Shown here piece by piece: positions 27,375 to 35,506 of a DNA stretch of 64,000 nucleotides. The notes beneath the pieces were generated by a model. It had not been told where the DNA came from. It worked only from the letters and a program-made list of their open reading frames with translations, and made no database searches. This stretch comes from Cryomorpha sp963748925. GTDB taxonomy: Bacteria; Bacteroidota; Bacteroidia; Flavobacteriales_D; Cryomorphaceae. Each line of letters opens with the position of its first letter. The first letter of the stretch is position 1. The position numbers and the translations under genes are program-made. The stretch is taken from NCBI GenBank assembly GCA_963748925.1, contig CAVVKG010000003.1:186001-250000 (forward strand), written 5' to 3'.

Positions 27375-28790
27375 ACAGGCTTAAGTCCGAGTTCTTTACC
27401 TAATTTAAGCATAAAAGCAGAAGCCTCTTCGTAGCTGTTATGGATCTCACCATCGAGTATCGCTTCTTTAATAGCGTTTTTAATGATACCAACTTCGCGT
27501 GAAGGGGGAATGTTAAAAGTTTTCATAATAAGCTCTCCGCTTATTGGGGGCTGCCAGTTTCGCACTCTGTCTTTCTGTTCAACTTCTACGAGCTTCTTTT
27601 TTACCTTTTCATAGTTAGTAAGATACCGCTTAACTTTTGCTTCATTCTTAGAAGTAATATCGCTCTTGCAGAGTGTCATCAGATCATCTATGTCATCTCC
27701 CGCATCAAAAAGAAGGCGGCGAATTGCCGAGTCAGTTGCCTCTTCTTTGGTGAGGGCAATTGGTCTGAGGTGCAGAGCAACAAGCTTCTGAACATATTTC
27801 ATTTTGTTATCCAAGGGCAGTTTTAGTCCCTTAAATATTTGCGGCACCATTCGGGCTCCCCGGTCTTCGTGTCCATGAAATGTCCAGCCAATTTCGGGTA
27901 AAAAGCGCTTAGTGGGAGGCTTAGCAATATCGTGCAGGATAGCAGCCCAACGCAGCCACAGGTTATCACTTGATCTGGCTACATTATCAAGTACTTCGAG
28001 GGTATGGTAAAAATTATCTTTATGACGATGTCCATTGCGTTCTTCCACTCCGTGTAGTTCTGTCATTTCTGGAAAGAATATAGAAAGCAGTCCGGTGTTG
28101 AAGAGTAGCTTGAACCCGATAGAAGGTTTTGGGGCGAGAATAATTTTGTTTAATTCTATGCTTATGCGCTCAGCACTTACAATGCTCAATCTATCGCTCA
28201 TTTTAGAAATTGCTTCCAGCGATTCTTTGTCAATCTTAAAGTTGAGCTGGGTAGCAAATCGAATAGCACGCATCATGCGCAGCGGGTCGTCGCTATATGT
28301 AATCACAGGATCTGTTGGTGTGCGAATGATCTTTTTCTCTAAGTCTGCTATTCCATCGAAAGGGTCAATCAGCTCACCATAATTGGCTTTAGATAGCGAA
28401 ATTGCCATGGCGTTGATGGTGAAATCACGTCGTAACTGGTCGTCCTTCAGGGTGCCTTCGGTTACGCTGGGCTTCCGCGAATCGGGGCTGTAACTTTCTT
28501 TTCTGGCACCTACAAATTCGATCTCCCACTCGTTGAAACGAAGCATAGCGGTGCCAAAAGTCTTGAAAATACTTACTTGCGTATTGCCAATTTCTGCTGC
28601 TACGGCATTGGCCAAGGGCTATACCATCACCTATGGCTACCACATCCAAATCTTTGCCCTGGCGACCCAGAAGGGTGTCTCGCACAAAACCGCCTATTAC
28701 GTAGGCCTCGCAATTTTCTTGCTCTACCACCTTCTTGAGAAGTTGAAAAACTGGTAGGTCTAGAACCTGGTGGTGAGCTTTGACTGGCAT
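27371..28790 (-). pseudogene. cca: CCA-adding tRNA nucleotidyltransferase with HD domain, one frameshift
   Basis: This enzyme adds CCA to tRNA 3' ends. It is needed here because the tRNA-Asp gene in this window does not encode CCA. The first frame begins at ATG 28790 and carries GGFVRDTLLGRQGKDLDVV, the nucleotidyltransferase motif. After GDGIAL the frame changes near 28610 (CTTGGCC; one G fewer restores GIALANAVAAEIGN). The second frame runs to 27371 with DFTINAMA, RRLLFDAGDD and the HD motif HDIAKP. No other damage is present. Because the gene should be essential unless duplicated, a sequencing error is the simplest reading. Confidence 0.88.
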
Positions 28791-28806
28791 TTTTATTCCC
28801 GCGGAA

Positions 28807-29377
28807 TTAATCACGAATAATTTTTACGTTGCTATCCATATCGAGAGAAATTATGGGTATTTTCTTCATGGAATAGCTTTTTGTTTCGGGCGCCAAAGTT
28901 AGAACATATTCCACTTCATCCAAAAGTGCCGGGTCGGCATCGTCTACAGAACTTGCCAGGGTACCGTCTTTCTTGAGTAAGCCTGTTGCTGCTACGGGAC
29001 CATTTGCCGCTTGTACAAGCTTTTGCTCACTTAAAGTACTTACCATTCTTACCGCTACGGTCCCATCTTTCGCTAGTGCGTTTTTGGCCATGTTCTGACC
29101 ATCGGGCAAAATTAATATAATGGGTTTGTCTGAAGTGTCAAAAATGTCCCATGCCAGGGGTGGTACATCACGTACGTACTTATTTACACGGGCGTCGCTA
29201 TCCATAAGAATAGTAAATCCTTTGTCGAATGAGCGTTTTTTTTGGCTTTCGCAGCATATCTACTGACGAACTATTGCGCGCATCACAAATCAAGGATATA
29301 CTATCTTCTAAAAATGCAAGAATTATTGCACCATCCTTTATTTTCTGGGTTGCTTCCCTTAGGTCAATTTCTTTCAA
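28807..29377 (-). pseudogene. TsaC/Sua5-like protein with frameshift and degenerate active site
   Basis: A YrdC-fold protein of about 190 residues read in two frames. It starts at a TTG (29377) overlapping the GT9 stop. The frame breaks at a run of eight T on the plus strand (29236-29243); seven restores LKKRSFDKGFTILMDSDAR. TsaC makes threonylcarbamoyl-AMP for t6A in tRNA. However, the expected YPT(D/E)T substrate motif reads AFLEDS here, and the STSAN-type motif reads AATGLL. Even a repaired protein looks catalytically altered. It sits between GT9 and cca, the position a Sua5-type gene often takes in Flavobacteria. A functional TsaC is presumably elsewhere. Confidence 0.75.
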
Positions 29378-30354
29378 GCTTCTGCAAATTGATTTATTTC
29401 AATAGTGTGTGCGCACTTAAAATGTCCTTCCGGACACGCTTTTTTACCGTGGATGCCGCAAGGTCGGCAAACCAGTTTCTCTTTGGTTTCTACAATCTTA
29501 CTGTTGTCACTTAAAGGGCCAAAACCAAACTCAGGAATCGTACTGCAATAAATCGCCGTAACAGGTGCATTTACTGCAGATGCAAGGTGCAAAGGAGCAG
29601 AGTCGTTGGTGTAATTCATCTTCGCTCCAGCCATCAAGGCAGCCGACTGAAGCAAGGTTAGCTCACCAGCTAGAATATGCACATTCATATGCACTGTGGC
29701 CTTTTGAATCCTGGCGCAAAGTTCAATGTCTCCAGGTGCTCCTAATAAATAAATCTTTCTGTCTGGATGCAGGCTGTCTATCAGTTCAATCCATTTTTCT
29801 TCCGGAAATTGTTTTGTATACCAGACAGAAGATGGGGCAAGGCAAAAATAAGGTCCTGATTGATAGGTCGCAATCTTCTTTTGGTCGGAATCTGACGGGT
29901 AAAGTGCCGGGCGTTGAAAACTCTTATCTGTGATGTGCTCAATGAGGCTGAGGTTTCGATCTACCTCATGCATTTCCTGATCTACTACATGAGGAAATTT
30001 ATGTGTAAAAGAGAATGAAAACGGATTTTTTGCAAAGCCAATTTTCATTGTTGCCTTTGAGGAGTATGTAATTAAACCCGAAGAGGCAAATCGCTGAAGG
30101 TTTACTAATAAGTCGTAATTATTTCGCCTTATTACCTTAGAAACCTTAGCAAGTGTATTGTACTTAGATTTATTTTTATCCCAAATTATTACCTCGTTCA
30201 GTTTGGGATGGTCTTTTAGCAATCCTTCATTGCCTTTCCTTAGCAAAAAGTCAATCTCACTTTGCGGAAAGAACCGCTTCAGTTTTTCGATTAATGGAGT
30301 AGCTAATATAACATCACCAATAAAAGCTGTCTGGATAATCAATATTTTTTTCAT
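29374..30354 (-). CDS. Glycosyltransferase family 9 (heptosyltransferase-like)
   Basis: A 326-residue GT-B enzyme of the ADP-heptose:LPS heptosyltransferase family. It has the N-terminal LIIQTAFIGDVILATPL (residues 5-21), a C-terminal nucleotide-binding region from about 180 (APSSVWYTKQFPEEKW), and NDSAPLHLASA near 257-267 that binds the donor. It would transfer a sugar onto the lipid A core or another outer-membrane glycan. It starts 5 bases after dapD and overlaps the TsaC-like start. Confidence 0.92.
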   Translation of the reverse strand: MKKILIIQTAFIGDVILATPLIEKLKRFFPQSEIDFLLRKGNEGLLKDHPKLNEVIIWDKNKSKYNTLAKVSKVIRRNNYDLLVNLQRFASSGLITYSSKATMKIGFAKNPFSFSFTHKFPHVVDQEMHEVDRNLSLIEHITDKSFQRPALYPSDSDQKKIATYQSGPYFCLAPSSVWYTKQFPEEKWIELIDSLHPDRKIYLLGAPGDIELCARIQKATVHMNVHILAGELTLLQSAALMAGAKMNYTNDSAPLHLASAVNAPVTAIYCSTIPEFGFGPLSDNSKIVETKEKLVCRPCGIHGKKACPEGHFKCAHTIEINQFAEA

Positions 30355-30359
30355 TCTAC

Positions 30360-31172
30360 CTATACTGCTACGTGATGGGCTCTAAGCGCATCGTTTAGCG
30401 AAGTTTTCAAATCAGTACTTTCTTTTCGCTTACCTATTATTAAAGCGCATGGTACCTGATATTTACCGGCGGCAAATTGCTTTTCATAAGAGCCGGGTAT
30501 AACAACACTCCTGTCTGGAATACTGCCTTTATGTGTTACAGGCTCGTTGCCGGTAACATCAATTATATGGGTACTGTTTGTGAGAACTACATTTGCTCCC
30601 AAAACAGCCTCTTTACCAACTTTTACACCTTCTACAACGATGCAGCGTGAACCTATAAAGGCACCATCCTCTATGATTACGGGTGAGGCCTGCAGCGGTT
30701 CAAGTACACCGCCTATTCCTACTCCACCGCTCAGGTGCACATTTTTGCCTATTTGAGCACAACTGCCCACCGTGGCCCAGGTATCTACCATAGTGTTCTT
30801 ATCTACATAAGCACCAATATTGATATAGCTAGGCATCATTATCACCCCAGGGGCTACATAAGATCCATATCTCGCAATGGCATGGGGCACCACTCGTACA
30901 TCACGCTGTTTGTAACCGGTTTTAAGCTTCATCTTATCATGAAATTCAAATGGACCCACCTCTATGGTTTCCATTTTCCGAATGGGAAAATATAGCACTA
31001 CCGCTTTTTTAATCCATTCGTTAACCACCCACTCACCATTTTTATGATCGGCACAGCGTAGATTTCCTCTATCCAGACCGTCTATAATTTCCTCTATGAC
31101 TTTTATTACCTCTTTATCTTTTAAAAGCTCCCGATTCTCCCAGGCAGCCTCTATAGTTTCTCTGTTGGTCAT
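30360..31172 (-). CDS. dapD: Tetrahydrodipicolinate N-succinyltransferase DapD
   Basis: A 270-residue acyltransferase of the succinylase branch of lysine and meso-diaminopimelate synthesis, feeding peptidoglycan. The left-handed beta-helix hexapeptide region is clear (VAPGVIMMPSYINIGAYVDK, VGSCAQIGKNVHLSGGVGIGG, FIGSRCIVVEGVKVGKEAVLGANVV). The ATG at 31172 gives MTNRETIEAAWENR; the 18-codon upstream extension overlaps the promoter and is rejected. First gene of the operon dapD, GT9, TsaC-like, cca. Confidence 0.96.
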   Translation of the reverse strand: MTNRETIEAAWENRELLKDKEVIKVIEEIIDGLDRGNLRCADHKNGEWVVNEWIKKAVVLYFPIRKMETIEVGPFEFHDKMKLKTGYKQRDVRVVPHAIARYGSYVAPGVIMMPSYINIGAYVDKNTMVDTWATVGSCAQIGKNVHLSGGVGIGGVLEPLQASPVIIEDGAFIGSRCIVVEGVKVGKEAVLGANVVLTNSTHIIDVTGNEPVTHKGSIPDRSVVIPGSYEKQFAAGKYQVPCALIIGKRKESTDLKTSLNDALRAHHVAV

Positions 31173-31190
31173 GAATAGATATTTAGAAAA

Positions 31191-31220
31191 CAAATATAAC
31201 AATATCAGCCTTGGCAAAAA
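31191..31220 (-). promoter_or_regulatory. dapD operon promoter
   Basis: On the minus strand TTTTTG (31220-31215), 16 bases, then a perfect -7 box TATATTTG (31198-31191), 19 bases before the ATG. Confidence 0.6.
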
Positions 31221-31350
31221 CAACAAGGTAGAAAGCTTTGTCTAGCTCTTATAAATTGGTCTGTTTTACTAGTTAATGAAAATCTAAAAACTTTGCTTTT
31301 CTTTACGCAAGATTTCTATATGTGGGCTTACAGCTTTTCTAACTTGTAAA

Positions 31351-32460
31351 ATGAAAGAACTTAATTTTAATAGCCTATACAGGCTAACTATTTTCCTGAT
31401 ATTTGCTTCGCTACTGGTGTATATTATGATCGTAGGTCAGGGTATAATCGTACCATTAACGATTGCTTTTTTTATTGCATTTCTACTCACACCACTTACT
31501 AATTTGCTGGAGCGAATTCGTATACCTAAGGCGCTGGCTGCCATCTTAAGTGTACTTGTGGCAATCATTGTTTTAGCAGGGTTGCTTACGTTACTTGGTT
31601 CACAGGTACAGAGATTTGCCAGTGATATGGATCAAATTGTAGAAAAGTTTTCTGATTTAAAAGCTAAGTTACCCGAGATAGTTTCTACGAAACTGAATAA
31701 CCTTTCTGTGGAAAAAGGGATTAAGTTTGTTCAGTCTCATATGGGCCAAATATTTACCAGTCTTGGCTCCTTTTTAGGGAGTTTTAGTGTAGTGATTATT
31801 GTACCCATTTACATCGTGCTCATATTGATTTACAGGGATCACTTAAAGGAGTTTTTATTCCGTTTGTTTGATGACTCTGGGTCGGAGAATTCAAAACCTA
31901 CCGGTATTCGCGTTTTAGTGCCCCGTATTCGTAAAGTTGTTCAGAAATATATCACCGGAGTTTTTTACGTAATGTGCATCTTATTTGTACTCTACAGTAT
32001 TGCTCTTATGTCACTTGGTATTAAACATGCCATGCTTTTTGCAGCCATAGCTGCTTCGCTCAATATTATTCCTTTCGTAGGGCCTTTTATCGGTTCTGCA
32101 CTGCCCATCTTATTTGCTTTTGTCGCCAAAGATTCACTTTTTTATCCGGCAGCTGTTTTAGGAAGCTTTGTGATTATCCAGGCTGTAGAAGGAAACTTCT
32201 TAACCCCAAAAATTGTTGGAAATAATGTAAGTCTCAACCCGCTCATCACCCTTGTGGCTCTTATTGTTGGTGGGGCGATCTGGGGTGTTGTGGGAATGAT
32301 TCTTTTCATTCCTTTAGTGGCCATTCTCAAGGAGATTTTTGGTGCAATAGATGGTCTCGGTCCATATGCCTATATTCTGGGCGACCCCGATGAAGGAAGC
32401 TCGAAACCCACATTCATCACCAAGATTGTGGATAAGGTAAAGGATAAGATTTCTGATTGA
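31351..32460 (+). CDS. AI-2E-family (PerM-type) transporter
   Basis: A 369-residue inner-membrane protein with about eight membrane segments: two paired N-terminal helices, a soluble segment (residues 85-140, QRFASDMDQIVEKF), and a C-terminal block containing NIIPFVGPFIGSALP near 235-249. The tail ends in a charged cytoplasmic helix. The family exports autoinducer-2 in E. coli (TqsA) or acts as a sodium/proton antiporter in other bacteria, so the substrate is open. Confidence 0.92.
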   Translation: MKELNFNSLYRLTIFLIFASLLVYIMIVGQGIIVPLTIAFFIAFLLTPLTNLLERIRIPKALAAILSVLVAIIVLAGLLTLLGSQVQRFASDMDQIVEKFSDLKAKLPEIVSTKLNNLSVEKGIKFVQSHMGQIFTSLGSFLGSFSVVIIVPIYIVLILIYRDHLKEFLFRLFDDSGSENSKPTGIRVLVPRIRKVVQKYITGVFYVMCILFVLYSIALMSLGIKHAMLFAAIAASLNIIPFVGPFIGSALPILFAFVAKDSLFYPAAVLGSFVIIQAVEGNFLTPKIVGNNVSLNPLITLVALIVGGAIWGVVGMILFIPLVAILKEIFGAIDGLGPYAYILGDPDEGSSKPTFITKIVDKVKDKISD

Positions 32461-32584
32461 TATTGAGCTAAGATCTTTTATTAGAATTGTTGGTTAATAC
32501 CTTAAATCTAATTTCTAAGCTATCCCGGTTCAGTCCATCGTATGCATAGGCTCCCTTCTGGTGCAGTAATAAATGCTAATGAAA

Positions 32585-32610
32585 AAGAGACGCAAAATAT
32601 TGCGTCTCTT
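32585..32610 (-). terminator. Terminator of the secreted hydrolase gene
   Basis: Perfect 11-bp stem AAGAGACGCAA/TTGCGTCTCTT with loop AATA. On the minus strand a T-rich tail (TCTTTTTC) follows, 31 bases beyond the stop at 32642. It may also stop the convergent AI-2E gene. Confidence 0.8.
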
Positions 32611-32641
32611 AGAATATATTAAATTAGGTATAATCAATAAA

Positions 32642-34078
32642 TCAATTCACCACAATGGTAGCTCGTCTGATGGTTTTATCAAATTGAAATGAAACCACGT
32701 AAGCACCGGAAGCCAGCCTGCTGATGTCTATAGTGTTAAGCCCATTTTTTAAGCTCTTCTCTAAAACTAAACGACCGTAAGTATCTTGAATAACGAGATA
32801 GCCATTTTGTTCAGGGATATTGATATTAAGTATGTCAGTGGCAGGATTGGGGTAAACTTCCAAATTTAGTAGGGTGTAATCACCTAAACCTGAAATCAGA
32901 GCACAAGATGTTGCTAACGATTCGAAGAATTCATAAGCATCAGTCAAGGCAGGTAGTATGCACTCGCCGTGGGTAGCTCCTTCCTGAGAATTGACGGAAG
33001 CCACATCTTCAGCCCCATTTGCGTTCATTGTAGAATCTGCAGTAAGACTGTTATGAAAACTTACTTGCTCATCACCGGTGCAATAAAACATTCGGATAGG
33101 TACTTCCGGAGTCCAGTTGTAAGTGTCGTTTGCCTCAAGGGCAACCCATATCGGGTGGTTGGGGTTGGTCTGGATATTTGTATAAACAGAGTCTACCAGC
33201 AATTCGCTTATTTGATTTGGTAACAGGGCATTAACGGTGCCCATATCATAGGTGTTTTGCGCCCCATCAAAATAGGGAGCTACCTCTTCATCATAAGGGC
33301 TTTGAAGAATATCGCTGAGACTGTTATAAATATTTCCATAAGCTAGTTCGTAACTCATCAGAAGGTATACTATGTATCCTGGATTGGCGTATGGCTGGTC
33401 GCTTAGCAACACTTCAGCCTGAGAGCCCGATAAATCATAAGGTCCGCTGCATGGCGCTCCACCTGCAATGCCCAGCTCCTGATTTAAACCATTGGCTTGA
33501 GCATATTGAAGAGTAGCCATGGCTCCTTGCCCACCTTGCGAATAGCCGGTTATGAAAACTTCTCCATTATCTTCGATATTTGGTTGGCTTTCTAGAAATT
33601 CACGTGTGGCACGGATCAGGTCAATTGTGGCTGTTGCCTCAGATTCGGCGTGGATATATGGATGAATACCTGGGTTTTCACCTAAGCCTAAATAGTCTGG
33701 CGCAACGGCAATAAATCCGGAGCTGCTAAGCAACTTTACTATAATACTTTCGAAATTTTCCTGGCTTGGAGCATCCAGCTGCCTTAGCACGGTTCCATGG
33801 CAGTAGGCAGCAAGAGGAAAAGAATTACAAGATTCAGTAGCGGGAATGGCCACACCACCTGAAGCAACAGTAGGCTCGCCGGCCGTGTTTACCGTGTTGT
33901 AAGTTAGTTTGTAGTAGTTTACATCGTACAGTGTCGGAATGTCTGAGCCAAAGAAACCAAGTAATGCAGCTGAAGTCGTGCTCAAGTTTTCGCTGCTTAC
34001 CAAATATTGCGATTGAGCTAAATTTGGCATCGCAATTATCCCTGCAAGGAGGGCTGCTCTTAGTAGTAAGTGTTTCAT
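32642..34078 (-). CDS. Secreted alpha/beta-hydrolase (lipase-like) with T9SS sorting domain
   Basis: A 478-residue exported protein (signal peptide ends AQSQ near residue 24). The serine hydrolase domain has the nucleophile elbow GYSQGG near residue 178, a late Asp in CTGDEQ and His in ATHGEC. It resembles secretory lipases or prolyl aminopeptidase-like hydrolases. The C-terminal 75 residues are a Type A T9SS sorting domain (VYPNPATDIL, then GRLVLEKSLKNG, ending RRATIVVN). It is secreted across the outer membrane; the substrate is unknown. Confidence 0.88.
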   Translation of the reverse strand: MKHLLLRAALLAGIIAMPNLAQSQYLVSSENLSTTSAALLGFFGSDIPTLYDVNYYKLTYNTVNTAGEPTVASGGVAIPATESCNSFPLAAYCHGTVLRQLDAPSQENFESIIVKLLSSSGFIAVAPDYLGLGENPGIHPYIHAESEATATIDLIRATREFLESQPNIEDNGEVFITGYSQGGQGAMATLQYAQANGLNQELGIAGGAPCSGPYDLSGSQAEVLLSDQPYANPGYIVYLLMSYELAYGNIYNSLSDILQSPYDEEVAPYFDGAQNTYDMGTVNALLPNQISELLVDSVYTNIQTNPNHPIWVALEANDTYNWTPEVPIRMFYCTGDEQVSFHNSLTADSTMNANGAEDVASVNSQEGATHGECILPALTDAYEFFESLATSCALISGLGDYTLLNLEVYPNPATDILNINIPEQNGYLVIQDTYGRLVLEKSLKNGLNTIDISRLASGAYVVSFQFDKTIRRATIVVN

Positions 34079-34145
34079 AGAATTAAGTTATTCTTAAATA
34101 TTTGCAATTATTTCCGGTATCAATGTAAGAATTCTTCGGTATGAT

Positions 34146-34153
34146 TACTTTTG
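34146..34153 (+). promoter_or_regulatory. -7 box immediately before ruvX
   Basis: TACTTTTG matches TAnnTTTG perfectly and ends three bases before the ruvX ATG (34157). If used, the message would be leaderless. Confidence 0.45.
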
Positions 34154-34156
34154 AGG

Positions 34157-34582
34157 ATGGCAAAAATTATTTCTGTTGATTATGGTACACGTCGCTGTGG
34201 GTTAGCAGAAACGGATGATTTACAGATTATTGCGAGCGCATTGACGACGGTTTCTACCAAAGAGGTACACCAATATTTAAATGATTACTGTGCTAAAAAT
34301 GAAGTAGAAGCGGCCGTAATAGGCCTGCCAATGCGCATGAGTGGCGAGCTAAATGAAGTTGAAGAACACATTTTGGCTTTTATAAAGAAGTTTTCTGCCC
34401 GTCATCCTAAGGTGCGCATAGAGCGCATAAACGAGGCCTTTACATCAAAGCTTGCCATGCAAGCCATGATACAGTCTGGAGCGGGGAAAAAGAAGCGAAG
34501 AGAAAAAGGAAATTTAGATAAAATAAGCGCAACCCTTATATTGCAGCAATATTTAGAAAACAAGCGAAATAAATTACAATAA
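34157..34582 (+). CDS. ruvX: RuvX/YqgF pre-16S rRNA nuclease
   Basis: A 141-residue RNase H-fold protein required for maturation of the 16S rRNA 5' end and formerly called a Holliday-junction resolvase. SVDYGTRRCGLAETD at residues 5-19 carries the first acidic residue, AVIGLPMRMSGE follows near 54-65, and LDKISATLILQQYL is near the C-terminus. The usual DERFTS motif reads NEAFTS, keeping the Glu but losing the Asp and Arg. The ATG at 34157 is chosen. Its TAA overlaps the clpP ATG by one base. Confidence 0.92.
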   Translation: MAKIISVDYGTRRCGLAETDDLQIIASALTTVSTKEVHQYLNDYCAKNEVEAAVIGLPMRMSGELNEVEEHILAFIKKFSARHPKVRIERINEAFTSKLAMQAMIQSGAGKKKRREKGNLDKISATLILQQYLENKRNKLQ

Positions 34583-35151
34583 TGAGCAAAGATAAAGATC
34601 ACGAAAAAAAGAAAGAAGCGGGACTAGGTCGCGATATCGAAAAATTATATGTTAAGGAGAGAAAAGTGTTTTTGTGGGGACAAGTAGATGATGATTCTGC
34701 AAAACACGTAATTGACAGATTGTTGTTTTTGGACAATGAAGATCCTGGAAAAGAAATCACTTTTATTATAAATAGCCCAGGTGGATATGTTACCTCAGGT
34801 TTTGCCATATACGACACGATGAAATCGCTGAAAAGTCCAGTGTCGACTGTGTGTATGGGTCTGGCAGCATCAATGGGTAGTATATTGCTTTCTGCTGGTG
34901 AAAAAGGAAAACGCAAGATTTACCCAAATGCTAAGGTTATGATTCACCAGCCCAGTGGCGGTGCCCGTGGACAATCATCTGATATCGAAATTCAGGCTAT
35001 CGAAATCCTTAAAACTAAGGAAATAGGAGCGAAGATACTCTCTGAGAATTGCGGTCAGACGTTTGAGAAAATCATGAAAGATTTTAACCGTGATTATTGG
35101 ATGAATGCAGAGGAAAGTGTGGCTTACGGAATTGTTGATGCCGTTATTTAA
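34582..35151 (+). CDS. clpP: ClpP serine protease subunit
   Basis: A 189-residue ClpP-family subunit. The catalytic Ser is in GLAASMGS (near residue 98), His in MIHQPSGG (near 123) and Asp in DFNRDYWM (near 171). The INSPGG oxyanion region is near 63-68. It carries a charged N-terminal extension instead of the usual propeptide. It is coupled to ruvX rather than to tig/clpX, so it may be a second ClpP paralogue with its own partner. Confidence 0.92.
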   Translation: MSKDKDHEKKKEAGLGRDIEKLYVKERKVFLWGQVDDDSAKHVIDRLLFLDNEDPGKEITFIINSPGGYVTSGFAIYDTMKSLKSPVSTVCMGLAASMGSILLSAGEKGKRKIYPNAKVMIHQPSGGARGQSSDIEIQAIEILKTKEIGAKILSENCGQTFEKIMKDFNRDYWMNAEESVAYGIVDAVI

Positions 35152-35506
35152 GATTAAACGTTTAGAACCGATTGCCGTTCGGATCATTTTTTAATCTCAA
35201 TAGCTTTTCAAGATAAAGGTCTCAAAAATTGCGGCTTACAGTTTTTTAAGTTACTAGTCTTTCAATCTTTTTATGTGCATTCATTTGGATTCTTTACGAT
35301 TCGGAGATTGCAGTAGAAAGCCAATTGACTCCCCTAAGCTGAGTTTAATTCAGACCCCAAAGGTTTCCAAAACCTTTGGGGTCTTTTTTGATGAGAAAGT
35401 ATAGCTGGAAAAATTAAATTTATATACGCTTGATTTTGAGTTTGCTAAAGGCTAACGATGGCATGATAAACTGGAGTCTATTTCTGGAGCCAGGAATGTT
35501 AATCAG
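35152..35506. other. 355-bp gap after clpP
   Basis: No protein gene. A weak CCGA/TCGG hairpin followed by six T (35170-35193) may end clpP. A much stronger terminator at 35353-35389 has no gene close before it, so a small RNA from the 35200-35350 stretch is possible, but no promoter box was recognised. Confidence 0.45.
35353..35389 (+). terminator. Strong rho-independent terminator
   Basis: Perfect 14-bp stem (35353-35366 with 35370-35383), loop CCA, followed by six T. It lies 200 bases beyond clpP and also faces the end of tamL on the other strand. Confidence 0.85.
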
